Below, piece by piece: positions 33,534 to 42,253 of a DNA stretch of 63,892 nucleotides (within the stretch, counting starts at the first letter, position 1; each line of letters opens with the position of its first letter). This DNA is from an uncultured archaeon (lineage in GTDB: Archaea; Halobacteriota; Methanosarcinia; Methanosarcinales; Methanoperedenaceae), in NCBI GenBank assembly GCA_902386135.1, contig CABMIB010000055.1:1-63892 (forward strand), given 5' to 3'. The notes under the pieces were generated by a model that was not told the origin of the DNA, did not search any database, and worked only from the letters and a program-made list of their open reading frames with translations. A program made the position numbers and the translations under genes.

Positions 33534-34129
33534 AGCTGTACCTGGGTACTGTCACCAAAGGTTGCAGGAGCCACCACATCCTTAATCACCATTGTTCCTG
33601 ATTCAGGGATTATCTGAATAGTGCCTTTCTTCCTTGCGTATAAATCCTGGCTCATCGCATCCAGGTTCAATGTAACGATTGCAAGGTCTCCTGATTGCAG
33701 GACATAGTTGGGATTTCCGGAGCCGGTTCTCACTTCTGTGTAGTTGAACAGCGACGCAGTAGCTGCCTGAGTAACATCGGTTTGCAGGTTCAATACTTTT
33801 GTGGAACTTTCATTTATGTATTTTATAACTACTTTGCTGAAGTCAATGGATGAACCACCTGCAGCAAGTTCCAATGTGATATTTAATTCCTTTGTGTAGA
33901 CATTGTTAGTATCTGTTGTACCCACAACTGAAGAGATTTTCATGTTAGAAGCCACTTCACTTGTAGCCTCTTTACCCGTCTGCTGTGCTTTCTGTTGCAG
34001 TACACCTGACGTCTGAATCAACACTGCTGCCGCCACCGCTGCGACAAGTATCATCGCAATGAAGACGATCAGCGTGCCGATACCGACATCAGCTTGGTTA
34101 TCTTTCAATATACTGATTCTGGTTTTCAT
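33524..34129 (-). CDS. arlB: Archaellin 1
   Basis: A 201-residue archaellin. The class III signal peptide [14 protein letters not shown] is followed by the cleavage region [24 protein letters not shown], the hydrophobic filament-core helix, and then a beta-rich outer domain ending in QLFP. PibD/FlaK peptidase would cut before VGIG. GGAGG lies 5 bases before ATG 34129. It has its own motility promoter (34218-34247) and a terminator at its stop. Near-identical to archaellin 2 at the N-terminus ([20 protein letters not shown]), implying duplication. Confidence 0.93.
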   Translation of the reverse strand: MKTRISILKDNQADVGIGTLIVFIAMILVAAVAAAVLIQTSGVLQQKAQQTGKEATSEVASNMKISSVVGTTDTNNVYTKELNITLELAAGGSSIDFSKVVIKYINESSTKVLNLQTDVTQAATASLFNYTEVRTGSGNPNYVLQSGDLAIVTLNLDAMSQDLYARKKGTIQIIPESGTMVIKDVVAPATFGDSTQVQLFP

Positions 34130-34217
34130 AACGCCTCCATTAAATTTTTTGTCTTCGAAACTCAGGTGGCGGTATTACGCCATTCCCTGCTTCTAATCAT
34201 TATGAGCATAATACTTG

Positions 34218-34247
34218 GATATAAATAGAGTTGTGAAAAAAGTGTGA
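34218..34247 (-). promoter_or_regulatory. Motility promoter element upstream of archaellin 1
   Basis: On the minus strand: TCACAC, TTTTT, TCACAA, CTCTA, TTTATATC. It lies 89 bp before the start. The rest of the 350-bp gap 34130-34479 holds the leader of this gene and, at its other end, the archaellin 2 terminator; I see no gene there. Confidence 0.8.
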
Positions 34248-34464
34248 AAAATGCGGAGAACCAGATGTCCGGCGATTAAGGATAATTTTTAATTCATGTT
34301 TGATATATAAATAAATATGTAAAAAGTAAGCTCTTGATACTATAAAGCGATGGTCAATGGCAACATGTTGCAGCTTCCTTTGTAAACCCGGGTAGCCTCG
34401 ATGATTATATTTTCCTCTGGCTGGTAGTAATAAAAACCAGCGCATCAGGGGACCTCTTTTATAG

Positions 34465-34489
34465 AAAATTCCCCTGTTTTCAGGGGAAT
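34465..34489 (-). terminator. Terminator overlapping the archaellin 2 stop
   Basis: ATTCCCCTG (minus strand 34489-34481) pairs with CAGGGGAAT (34476-34468) around a 4-base loop, followed by TTTTC. The stop TGA (34482-34480) begins at the top of the stem, the same design as at archaellin 1. Confidence 0.65.
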
Positions 34490-35085
34490 AACTGCACAAT
34501 GTCATTGTCAGAAAAGGTCGGGGGCGCTACTACATCTTTTATTACCATCGTTCCTGTTTCAGGTATGATCTGAAGAATGCCTTTCTTCCTTGGATATAAC
34601 TGCTGGTTCATTTGGCTCAAGTCCATAGTAACGACTGCCAGGTCCGCTGACTGCAGAACAAAATTGGGATTGCCGATACCTACCCTTTCTTCAGAGTAGT
34701 TAAACAGTTTATCAGTAGCTGCCCCAGTAACGTCTGTTTGCAGGTTCAATGTCGTTGAGGTCGTTTCGTTTATATATTTGATAACAACCTTCGAAAAGTC
34801 TATGGCCGTACCTCCTGCTGCCAGTTCCATGGTGATATTAAGCCGCTGGATATAAGTATGAGTACCATCCGTTTGTCCCATTAATGACGTGACCTTAAGG
34901 TTGGAAGCAACTTCAGCGGTTGCTTCTTTACCCGTCTGCTGTGCTTTCTGTTGCAGTACACCTGACGTCTGAATCAACACCGCTGCCGCCACTGCTGCGA
35001 CAAGTATCATCGCAATGAAAATGATCAGCGTGCCGATACCGACATCAGCCTGATTATCTTTCAATATACTGATTCTGGTTTTCAT
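34480..35085 (-). CDS. arlB: Archaellin 2
   Basis: A 201-residue archaellin starting [20 protein letters not shown], with the class III signal peptide, the filament-core helix and a beta-rich outer domain ending QLFP. It is the closest paralogue of archaellin 1; the differences lie mainly in residues 60-180, the exposed part of the filament. I chose ATG 35085 to match archaellin 1, not the longer frame from 35112. It has its own motility promoter element at 35161-35190 and a terminator at its stop. It may be a major or minor filament subunit. Confidence 0.93.
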   Translation of the reverse strand: MKTRISILKDNQADVGIGTLIIFIAMILVAAVAAAVLIQTSGVLQQKAQQTGKEATAEVASNLKVTSLMGQTDGTHTYIQRLNITMELAAGGTAIDFSKVVIKYINETTSTTLNLQTDVTGAATDKLFNYSEERVGIGNPNFVLQSADLAVVTMDLSQMNQQLYPRKKGILQIIPETGTMVIKDVVAPPTFSDNDIVQLFP

Positions 35086-35160
35086 AATGCCTTCACTAAA
35101 TTTTAGTTTCAAACCCTGCGGCAGTAAACGCCTTCTCTTAATCTATGAGAACAATACCTG

Positions 35161-35190
35161 GATATAAATGAAGTTGTGAAAAATGTGTGA
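35161..35190 (-). promoter_or_regulatory. Motility promoter element upstream of archaellin 2
   Basis: On the minus strand: TCACAC, ATTTT, TCACAA, CTTCA, TTTATATC. It lies 76 bp before the start and is nearly the same as the archaellin 1 copy. Confidence 0.8.
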
Positions 35191-35204
35191 AAATTCCAAG
35201 GAGC

Positions 35205-35843
35205 TTACGCGAATAAATATCCTTTTTTGAATTCCTCTATTTCACTATGCTCCCTATCGATCTTTATTCTCAAGCCTTCAAGTAAAAGCCCGGTATTTGA
35301 GCCGTCTTCGAGTTCTTTATCCGGGTGGAGCTGCCGCATGATAATGAAGAATTTCCTGTCACTTATGCTCTGCTTAAGCAGCAGGATCTTTTTCTCTAAA
35401 ATGTACAGGCTCTCCTCCTTATCTTCGAGGGTCTTCACGGTCTCAATGCAGGTCTCAAGAAGAGAAGGGACTTCAAGCGCATCCCTGATAGACATATGGA
35501 GGCAGTCTAAAGTAACAGGTCTCATCAGATAATCCGATACCATATGGAACCGGGAATAATCATCCATTGTCGGGGGTTTTGCGGTTATTATAACAACAGG
35601 CATATCGGGTTCCTGTTCTTTTACTCTCTTGATTAACTCCCATCCGTCAATGTCAGGAAGCTCGATATCCATTAATATTATATCAGGCATATCGCGCTTA
35701 AAGGACAACAGGCAATCTTTTCCTGTATACGCTATGTTGAATCTGTACTTTTCTACGTCCATTAACAGCATTTCTGCGTAAAGATCTGCCATCTCTGGTT
35801 CGCCGTTGACTATCAACACATAATTTGGCTTTTTGCGTATCAT
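35205..35843 (-). CDS. Response regulator with helical C-terminal domain
   Basis: A 212-residue protein: a receiver domain (8-125) with the phosphoacceptor in IILMDIELPDIDG and the switch region VVIITAKPPT, although the first acidic pair is changed (LIVNGEPEM instead of VDDxP), and the conserved Lys is replaced by Arg in YLMRPVT. These changes may weaken phosphorylation. The remaining 85 residues are helical, probably coiled coil, with no known output domain. It lies just upstream of the archaellin genes and may take part in their control or in motor switching. Confidence 0.8.
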   Translation of the reverse strand: MIRKKPNYVLIVNGEPEMADLYAEMLLMDVEKYRFNIAYTGKDCLLSFKRDMPDIILMDIELPDIDGWELIKRVKEQEPDMPVVIITAKPPTMDDYSRFHMVSDYLMRPVTLDCLHMSIRDALEVPSLLETCIETVKTLEDKEESLYILEKKILLLKQSISDRKFFIIMRQLHPDKELEDGSNTGLLLEGLRIKIDREHSEIEEFKKGYLFA

Positions 35844-36001
35844 ACGGTTTATACAAGAAAATCACACAAATATAAGGTTAAGTGGGATTAACTTTCACAT
35901 AATTGTGCTGTTCTGTGAGATGATTGTTCAAAAACCGGGAAAACCGTAAGATTCAAAAAATTATGGCACTCTGTGCACTATAATCCCTTTTTTTATCTCA
36001 C

Positions 36002-36703
36002 TTATTGTGCTTTTATAAATATCATATCGTTCTGCAGGGGTAATCTATTTTCCTGTATTTTATCTTCCGGTATCTTATCTTCCGCATGCTCGCAGAAGTG
36101 TGAATATATCGATTGCATAGCCTCTTCATGGCTTGCTGCGGCCGATAGCAGTATATGTATCGATGAAGGATAGACTGTCATCCTGTTCACTTTCTGGGGT
36201 GTTTTATTATTTGCCAGGAACATCACTATCAGGGCTGCATTGAAACTGTTGATCTCAGAATCCATACCTGTTATCTGGAGTGAGAGCTGGCTCTCAATGC
36301 TGTTGATCGATACCGTGACAGGCCAGTTGAGGATCGATAGCTCCTCGTTGATGATCTTATTCAGGCTGCTGACGTCATATACGTTAATATCACTGTGCAT
36401 CGAGAAGAGCTGGTTCGCTTCGCTCAATGGGGGAAGAGGGTTTTTTCTCTTGCTCAGCATCCACTTGAACATCGTCAACGGGATCGTTACGCCGAATATG
36501 CGGTTCCTTATCTGTTCGCTGAAGTGGTTTTTTTCCTTCAAAAGATCCTTTGCCGTCTCCAGGCTTCCCATGTTCTCAGTTACGAAACCTGTGAAATCTA
36601 TGATGTCTCTCATCGCCGCTGACAGATTCCCCTGATGTTTTTTCAGCAACGGTTCAAGCAGTTTCAAATGTGCATCGCTTATTGATACATTTTTTCTCAG
36701 CAT
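36002..36703 (-). CDS. Large ribbon-helix-helix-like regulator, paralogue A
   Basis: A 233-residue protein of no family I can name. The first 40 residues fit a ribbon-helix-helix domain: strand RKNVSIS, helix A DAHLKLLEPLLKKHQ, turn GN, helix B LSAAMRDIIDF. The rest is alpha/beta with repeated VSINSIESQLSLQI-like strands and could be a sensor domain. The N-terminus is clearly shared with paralogue B (36906-37952). A TATA-like ATATATAAATTT at about 36825-36838 and an inverted repeat ATCATTA-gg-TTAATGAT near 36761-36777 precede it. DNA binding and a role in archaellum control are inferred from the fold and location. Confidence 0.6.
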   Translation of the reverse strand: MLRKNVSISDAHLKLLEPLLKKHQGNLSAAMRDIIDFTGFVTENMGSLETAKDLLKEKNHFSEQIRNRIFGVTIPLTMFKWMLSKRKNPLPPLSEANQLFSMHSDINVYDVSSLNKIINEELSILNWPVTVSINSIESQLSLQITGMDSEINSFNAALIVMFLANNKTPQKVNRMTVYPSSIHILLSAAASHEEAMQSIYSHFCEHAEDKIPEDKIQENRLPLQNDMIFIKAQ

Positions 36704-36905
36704 TTATTCACACCTTTTAACAATGTCTTTAGGGGCATTTACCACTGTTGTTATTATCCCATCATTAGGTTAATGATGATTATAACAATTATGATGATTA
36801 AAAGTATTTAATACTTACCCGTTAAATTTATATATATGTGATTAAAATTCCTTGGGAATTCAGAAATTTAATGATTTATAAAATTAAAAACTCATAATTT
36901 TACTG

Positions 36906-37952
36906 CTAAATATTTTTCGTAACCTGTAAAACCAGCATATCTTCATCATGCGATACCACGGGACTCATTACTATCAAGTTCTCCGAGCAGGCGGACCTAT
37001 ATTTTGCACCATTGGCATTGAGCACATTCAACAGTATTTTCTCAATGGCATTTATCGCGCGCGCATCCGTGTAACCGTGGTATATCTTCAGTGTAGTCTC
37101 ATCCACGTCGATCCTCTCTACTATGCCCATGTATTCATACACGGATTTCATGGTTGAAATAAGAGTCCCAAGCGGGATATCCCTGATAGGGACTTTATGT
37201 ATCGCCTCTATCGGCGCTGTAAGATAACTTGGCGCCTCTTTCCCCATTATTAATTCGTTATAGTAATTTTTCGGTATGGTAACCATATTGTAATTGGTCT
37301 GCTTGTACAGGTTGACAATGCAGTTCCAGAATTCCTCTTTTTTTGATATCTCGGAGGTAATATCTTCTATTTGCCCGAAATGCTCAACAAGGGACTGCCT
37401 CGAAAGATTCGCATTCACCTGTTTTCTGAAATTAATAGTAATTGCACTGGACATCCTTTTTAATGACGCTATCTCTTGCTTTTTCTGCGCGACAAGGAAT
37501 GATGATATCATCCCGCCGAGAAATTCCATTTTAGATATGCTATTCCCCACAAGGGTTACTTTTAGATGTGACGGGCTAATGGCATCGTCATAATCATATA
37601 TTCTTATCTTTGTCTGCCACCCCGTACCGGCTGTCATCTCATCCAGGTATTTTTCAAGTTCCGGCAGCTGTACCGTCTTTGCAGGATCAAGAATGCTATT
37701 CAGGATATCCTGCTCAATAAGCCTGCCGCGCGCCTGTTTGATAAGCCAGTCCAGGACAGTTTCAGTGAGATTGCTGTCTGTTTTTAACCCGCCTATAAGC
37801 CTGTTTGCTGCATCAGGGTCCTTTGTTATCGTATCTATAAGGTCTATTATCTCGCGCATAGCCGCGCTGAAGTTCCCCTTATGCTTTAATACAAGCGGCT
37901 CCAGCTTCTTAATATGCCCTGTTTCCAATGATATATTTTTCCTGATAGACAT
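36906..37952 (-). CDS. Large ribbon-helix-helix-like regulator, paralogue B
   Basis: A 348-residue paralogue of the 36002-36703 product. The N-terminal domain RKNISLETGHIKKLEPLVLKHKGNFSAAMREIIDLID again fits strand-helix-helix, with GNFSAAMR at the turn. A middle region (about 95-190) matches the alpha/beta part of paralogue A, and the C-terminal part (250-345, with LKIYHGYTDARAINAIEKIL) is extra. It carries the motility promoter element itself (38008-38037), so it is either a target or a self-regulated activator of the set. Confidence 0.6.
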   Translation of the reverse strand: MSIRKNISLETGHIKKLEPLVLKHKGNFSAAMREIIDLIDTITKDPDAANRLIGGLKTDSNLTETVLDWLIKQARGRLIEQDILNSILDPAKTVQLPELEKYLDEMTAGTGWQTKIRIYDYDDAISPSHLKVTLVGNSISKMEFLGGMISSFLVAQKKQEIASLKRMSSAITINFRKQVNANLSRQSLVEHFGQIEDITSEISKKEEFWNCIVNLYKQTNYNMVTIPKNYYNELIMGKEAPSYLTAPIEAIHKVPIRDIPLGTLISTMKSVYEYMGIVERIDVDETTLKIYHGYTDARAINAIEKILLNVLNANGAKYRSACSENLIVMSPVVSHDEDMLVLQVTKNI

Positions 37953-38007
37953 ATAGTCATCCTGTTTGATAGACCTCTTAGCGCTAAAGCATCGTATGGT
38001 TTACCTG

Positions 38008-38037
38008 AATATAAACAAAATTGTGAGAAATGTGTGA
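38008..38037 (-). promoter_or_regulatory. Motility promoter element upstream of RHH-like paralogue B
   Basis: On the minus strand: TCACAC, ATTTC, TCACAA, TTTTG, TTTATATT. It lies 56 bp before the start at 37952. Confidence 0.75.
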
Positions 38038-38101
38038 AGTACCATCATTTTTCTCAAAAAAGGTTTTATCAGTGAGAAACATATTATATATGTGAATATA
38101 A

Positions 38102-38290
38102 ATGGTTTCAAAAAGTGTTACTGTTTTGAGTCTATTGCTCCCAATAGCTGTAGTAATCGGCACGAGCATTGCTATATTTTCCTATAAATATTTTTCATTG
38201 ACCTTGTTATTCCTGTATTCAGGCGGAGGGTTACTGATCTGTTTGTATGTACTGATAATAAGGTCTGAGCATCATAAATCCATGAGATAA
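38102..38290 (+). CDS. Small two-helix membrane protein
   Basis: A possible 62-residue protein with two hydrophobic segments (about 8-28 and 32-52) and a basic end (RSEHHKSMR). It diverges from RHH-like paralogue B. A/T-rich promoter-like sequence lies directly before it, and no ribosome-binding site is seen, so a leaderless mRNA would be needed. No family is recognised and it could be spurious. Confidence 0.4.
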   Translation: MVSKSVTVLSLLLPIAVVIGTSIAIFSYKYFSLTLLFLYSGGGLLICLYVLIIRSEHHKSMR

Positions 38291-38370
38291 TCCGGAATGG
38301 ATTTTTCATAATTCTTTTATTATGTGGGGTCAAGGGGCAGAGAAGACAAACCGACTTGCAGGGTGGTAGT

Positions 38371-38952
38371 TCACGTGCCCTGGCCGGGAATTGAAAGCTT
38401 GAGCTTGGAGCCGCAGAAAGGACACATCATCCAGTTCGGGTCTATGTTCTTCTTGCAGAACGGGCAGATCTTGGCAACCTCTACTTTCTTTATGAGCAAA
38501 TTACCGCAGTTCGAGCAATTGTTCCATTTCGGATCGATAGGGCTCTGACATTTCTCGCATGGCTTATAGGTGGCAGCCCATTTTTGCTCTTTCAAACCAA
38601 CCCCGCATTTGGTACAGAACTTGTATGAGACCACAAGCCGCTCACCGCATGAAGTACATACAGGTACATCCTGCCTGAGCGTGGGATTTAGTTTCTTTTT
38701 AAGGTTCTCGATGCAAACGCCTGCTTCGCGTTTGACCATCTCCTCGGGATCTTTCTCAGCCAGGAATTCGATTATTCTTACAAGGCTCTTGCTGAATTCC
38801 GGTATCTCTATATCCATCTTTGCAAAATCAACTTTATCCGTGTTTATTGAGGAGGTTATATATTTCAGGGTCATGAAGCGCGTTGCGACTATCTTGCTTT
38901 CCAGCTTCTCAAGCATATGCCGCCGTTCTTCATCTGATAATATCTTACCCAT
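38371..38952 (-). CDS. Zinc-ribbon protein of a motility-regulated operon
   Basis: A 193-residue protein. The first 95 residues are helical, and the rest holds four CxxC knuckle pairs forming two double zinc ribbons: CTSCGERL with CTKCGVGL, CEKCQSPI with CSNCGNLL, and CPFCKKNI with CPFCGSKL. Such double zinc ribbons often bind proteins or nucleic acid. It is the third gene of an operon with two small membrane proteins (start 39734), and the operon begins with the motility promoter element. Its function is not known to me. Confidence 0.7.
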   Translation of the reverse strand: MGKILSDEERRHMLEKLESKIVATRFMTLKYITSSINTDKVDFAKMDIEIPEFSKSLVRIIEFLAEKDPEEMVKREAGVCIENLKKKLNPTLRQDVPVCTSCGERLVVSYKFCTKCGVGLKEQKWAATYKPCEKCQSPIDPKWNNCSNCGNLLIKKVEVAKICPFCKKNIDPNWMMCPFCGSKLKLSIPGQGT

Positions 38953-38953
38953 A

Positions 38954-39274
38954 CTATTCTGTTATCTCCTCTATCGATATGGATAGGAGTATAGAGAATA
39001 CGAAATATAATATCAGTATTATGGACAGCAACGCCTCGAAAACAGGCGTAAAGCTTTCAAAGATGACCGCCCCCATAGTACCTACGGCCCTTACGATACC
39101 CAGCAGGATGAACAGACTTATCATACTGATGAAATATTCCCACATCAGGTCCATCGTCTTTAAGCCTTTTAATTCCCTGGATATGCCCGCCAGCAGGTTA
39201 AATGACAGAACACTGCATATTATTACAATAATAGAGGCTACAGTGTTCAATATTACAAAGAATGCGTCATTCAT
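38954..39274 (-). CDS. Small membrane protein of a motility-regulated operon
   Basis: A 106-residue protein with three hydrophobic segments at about 6-27, 47-68 and 78-100 and a charged loop (SRELKGLKTMDLMWEY). No family is recognised. It overlaps the 155-residue membrane protein gene by 8 bases and is followed one base later by the zinc-ribbon gene, so the three are surely co-translated. Confidence 0.65.
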   Translation of the reverse strand: MNDAFFVILNTVASIIVIICSVLSFNLLAGISRELKGLKTMDLMWEYFISMISLFILLGIVRAVGTMGAVIFESFTPVFEALLSIILILYFVFSILLSISIEEITE

Positions 39275-39734
39275 CTGATTCCTCCCTGCTGAACACGGTC
39301 CATGGCTCCTCTCTCATTGCTTTTATGATCTTCTTCAAGCCGAAGAACAGTATCAAGAATACAATGACCTCTATCACGGGGTCAAGAACGTTCAGGATAA
39401 TGAGAGCATGATCGATAACTTCCGGCGATTTTAAGGCATTCTCGAACTTGAGCGCGTTCAATAAAACCCCGAAAGTCATAATAATGTTCCAGAATATCAT
39501 CATCATCATGGAAATAGACAGGTATTTCCATGTCTCCGTACCTTTTTCTGCTCTCTGCCAGAGACCGGCTGCCAGATATGTGGAGCCGCACATGCCGAGC
39601 AGGAAGGATATCAACCGTACTACCGTACCGCTTGTATCGATCCTGTCTTCAGTTATGGCCTGGGCTGCGCCAGCCATTGGCAGGATTAACAGAAAGAAGA
39701 ACAACAATGAGACCATTTTGGTTTTTGTGTGCAT
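39267..39734 (-). CDS. Signal-peptide-bearing membrane protein of a motility-regulated operon
   Basis: A 155-residue protein with an N-terminal signal peptide or first helix (about 7-26), then hydrophobic segments at about 38-58, 72-93 and 110-135, ending with acidic residues. No family is recognised. It is the first gene of the three-gene operon and has the motility promoter element 42 bp upstream. I infer that it forms a membrane complex with the 106-residue protein and the zinc-ribbon protein, perhaps linked to the motor or to signal transfer. Confidence 0.65.
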   Translation of the reverse strand: MHTKTKMVSLLFFFLLILPMAGAAQAITEDRIDTSGTVVRLISFLLGMCGSTYLAAGLWQRAEKGTETWKYLSISMMMMIFWNIIMTFGVLLNALKFENALKSPEVIDHALIILNVLDPVIEVIVFLILFFGLKKIIKAMREEPWTVFSREESDE

Positions 39735-39775
39735 AATGTTCCCCGGTATTTTTTAAAACAGAATTGTTCTATAAG

Positions 39776-39805
39776 AATATAAATAAATTTGTGAAAAACG
39801 TGTGA
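39776..39805 (-). promoter_or_regulatory. Motility promoter element of the membrane/zinc-ribbon operon
   Basis: On the minus strand: TCACAC, GTTTT, TCACAA, ATTTA, TTTATATT. It lies 42 bp before the start at 39734. Confidence 0.75.
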
Positions 39806-39874
39806 TAAAATACAAAAGTGAATATGCCCTAAAAATAATAAATATTTAAAATAAGTATAAATAAATTCTTGGAT

Positions 39875-40099
39875 TTATACAATTCCTTTTACTGCTTTAT
39901 ACCATTCACATGTCATGCACGTGCCTCGTTTCTGGGCAAAAGTCCCCTGGACCTTGCCTCCGCAGAATGTCCCTGCTACCATCCAGCAGTCTCTGCCGTG
40001 ATCAGGAGACGCCGGACATATGCCCATTTCGACTACTTTGGTTCCGCCTTTTTCTCTTCCGCATTTCTTAAGTTCCCAGCAATTTTTTGGTGTTGCCAT
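39875..40099 (-). CDS. Stand-alone two-CW domain protein
   Basis: A 74-residue protein with eight or so Cys/Trp landmarks: [38 protein letters not shown], and TCMTCEWYK. It is almost the same as the last 65 residues of the chemoreceptor encoded just upstream (40167-42065), and related to the tails of two others. The paired C-W motifs suggest a metal or cofactor site. As a free domain it may be a soluble partner, competitor or sensor for those receptors. It has its own motility promoter element. Confidence 0.75.
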   Translation of the reverse strand: MATPKNCWELKKCGREKGGTKVVEMGICPASPDHGRDCWMVAGTFCGGKVQGTFAQKRGTCMTCEWYKAVKGIV

Positions 40100-40129
40100 A
40101 TGTATCTTAAATTCCTATGTATTAGTAAT

Positions 40130-40159
40130 TATTTAAATAAAAGTGTGAAAAAAGTGTGA
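40130..40159 (-). promoter_or_regulatory. Motility promoter element of the two-CW gene
   Basis: On the minus strand: TCACAC, TTTTT, TCACAC, TTTTA, TTTAAATA. It fills the gap between the receptor stop at 40167 and the two-CW start at 40099. Confidence 0.75.
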
Positions 40160-40166
40160 AAAAGAC

Positions 40167-42065
40167 TTATTCCCGGACTATCTTATACCAGTTACACGTC
40201 AGGCATGTACTCTTCTTCTGGGCTACCGTTCCCTGGACCTTGCCCCCGCAGAACGTTCCTGCCAGGTTCCAGCAATCTCTGCCGTCATCAGGATAAGCAG
40301 GACATATTCCAAGTTCGTCTGCTTTGTTCCCGCCATTTTCTCTTCCGCACTTCATAAATTCCCAGCAGTTCTTAAGAAGCGTTGTTTTCGTATCAGCAGT
40401 ATTGTTTTCGTTTTGGGGGTTATTTCCTTTCTCCGGGATATTTTGCCTGATAACTGGTTTCACTTCATCTGAATCGGATTGCTTTGTAGCCACTGCTGTT
40501 GATTTTGCCATATTGAACCTGGCTACTTCTACCCGTAGATCATCTGATAACGTAGCCAGTTCCTGAGCCGCTTTTACAAGCTGTGCCATTGACGATGCCT
40601 GTTCTTCAGCCGCCGCCGAGGTCTGCTGGGTGGCGGAAGCGGATTCTTCGCTAATTGCAGATACATCCTCAATAGAAGCCGATATCTCTTCAATAGAGAC
40701 CGACTGCTCCTCTGCTGCTGCAGCGATTTCATGCATCATACTAGCAACATTTCCAGTAGCTTTGACGATCCGATCAATTGCAGAAACCGTATTCTCAATC
40801 GTCCCTGCTCCCTCGTTGACCGCTTTCGTGCCTCTGTCCATGCTCTCAACAGCTTTCTTGGTTCCCTGCTGGATTTCCTTTATGAGTTCTGTAATATTAC
40901 CTGCAGCGGTCCTTGACCCTTCAGCAAGTTTTCTTACCTCATCAGCAACTACGGCAAAGCCCCTGCCGTGCTCGCCAGCGCGAGCAGCCTCAATGGCTGC
41001 ATTCAGCGCAAGGAGATTTGTCTGGTCAGCGATACTGGTAATTACGCCGATAATTTCGCCTATTTTTTGAGATTTGGTATCAAGTTCCTTTATTACAACC
41101 GACGAGTTGTCTACAGTTGCATGGATTTCTTCCATCTTCTGTGCAACCCCGCTGGACATTTTTCCTACTTCCTGCGCGGTCTTATCTGTATCCTTTGCAC
41201 CTTCAGCCGCTTTCTGGGAATTGGCTGCGACCTGCTGCACGCTCTCGGACATCTCTTTCATAGCCCTGCTGATTTCCACTATTTTCGAAGCCTGCTCAGT
41301 CACGCCCTCGGAGATGCTCTGAGTACTGGTAGAAATCTGCTCAGTCGAGGCTTTAATCTCATCGCTTGATACCGCAAGTCCCTGTGCCACACTGGTAATC
41401 TTGTCAGAAGCACGAAGCATGCTGCCTATGGGTTTGATTATTGATCTGGAACTGTACAGGCTGAGAACTATTCCGAAGAGCGCTGCGATCGCACCGGTTA
41501 CTATAACCATTCTTGAAGATGATTCCCTGGAAGCATTTGCTGCCGCTTCTGCCTGTTTTATTTCATCTTCGCTATACATGGCGATCTTATCAAGCACATC
41601 CATCTGTACCTTAACCGTGGAATCGAACTTATCCATGGCGCGGTTGCCTGCATCCGTATCACCTTTCACGAACATGCCCGCCATTTCCATGCCGGAAGAT
41701 TCAAAATCTTTATGAGTGACCTGCAATTCATCCACGAGCTTCTTTTGCTCATCGGGCAGAAGAGAGCGCAGTTTTCCAGCCTGGTCCTTGAATCTGGCAC
41801 TTAATTCTGCTATTTTTTCCTGACCTGTACTGCTTTTTGTCAGTGCATAACCCGTAATAGCGTCCTGCTGTTCTACCGCCAGGGAATACAAAGCCATGCT
41901 GCTGTATCTTATATCCTCAGCATCATGCACTTTCATAAGATGTTCGTTAGCAGTTCCTATACCGCTGCAGCCCGTATATACGATCAGCGCCATTAAAAGG
42001 ATTAACAGCCCAAATGAACCCATCAGTTTCTTGTCCAGGGACATATTTGTTATAATCGGAATCAA
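40167..42065 (-). CDS. Chemoreceptor A with C-terminal two-CW domain
   Basis: A 632-residue methyl-accepting chemotaxis protein. Membrane helices near 14-35 and 188-208 enclose a four-helix-bundle-like sensor (about 36-187). A short HAMP-like link leads to the signalling domain, whose hairpin tip has [22 protein letters not shown] Gln/Asn/Ser-rich part follows, and the two-CW domain closes the protein (about 565-632: [35 protein letters not shown]). The TTG start at 42065 aligns with the N-termini of the other receptors; the ATG at 42044 is the alternative. It has the motility promoter element. Confidence 0.92.
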   Translation of the reverse strand: MIPIITNMSLDKKLMGSFGLLILLMALIVYTGCSGIGTANEHLMKVHDAEDIRYSSMALYSLAVEQQDAITGYALTKSSTGQEKIAELSARFKDQAGKLRSLLPDEQKKLVDELQVTHKDFESSGMEMAGMFVKGDTDAGNRAMDKFDSTVKVQMDVLDKIAMYSEDEIKQAEAAANASRESSSRMVIVTGAIAALFGIVLSLYSSRSIIKPIGSMLRASDKITSVAQGLAVSSDEIKASTEQISTSTQSISEGVTEQASKIVEISRAMKEMSESVQQVAANSQKAAEGAKDTDKTAQEVGKMSSGVAQKMEEIHATVDNSSVVIKELDTKSQKIGEIIGVITSIADQTNLLALNAAIEAARAGEHGRGFAVVADEVRKLAEGSRTAAGNITELIKEIQQGTKKAVESMDRGTKAVNEGAGTIENTVSAIDRIVKATGNVASMMHEIAAAAEEQSVSIEEISASIEDVSAISEESASATQQTSAAAEEQASSMAQLVKAAQELATLSDDLRVEVARFNMAKSTAVATKQSDSDEVKPVIRQNIPEKGNNPQNENNTADTKTTLLKNCWEFMKCGRENGGNKADELGICPAYPDDGRDCWNLAGTFCGGKVQGTVAQKKSTCLTCNWYKIVRE

Positions 42066-42126
42066 CTCCTCAAATTTTCTTTCTTAATATAACTCTGGTT
42101 AGTCAGTTAATGATGAATCCTACTTT

Positions 42127-42156
42127 CATATATACGGATTTGTGAAAAAAGTGTGA
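42127..42156 (-). promoter_or_regulatory. Motility promoter element of chemoreceptor A
   Basis: On the minus strand: TCACAC, TTTTT, TCACAA, ATCCG, TATATATG. It lies 62 bp before the receptor start. Confidence 0.8.
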
Positions 42157-42253
42157 AAATTTTGGAGATTTCAAATCCATTAAAATATTACAACGGCGTT
42201 TGAATTTTCCAAACCGTTTGAAATATTTATGAGTTATAAATTTTTATTGGAGT

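Noticed and set aside
35844-35900. Possible 13th TCACA element before the response regulator at 35843
   Set aside because: TCACA-like boxes occur but the spacing is 10 bp, and no TATA box lies 5 bp from the proximal box; it fails the strict pattern of the other 12.
38085-38102. Motility element for the 62-residue plus-strand membrane protein
   Set aside because: Only a general A/T-rich TATA-like stretch is present; no TCACA boxes face this gene.
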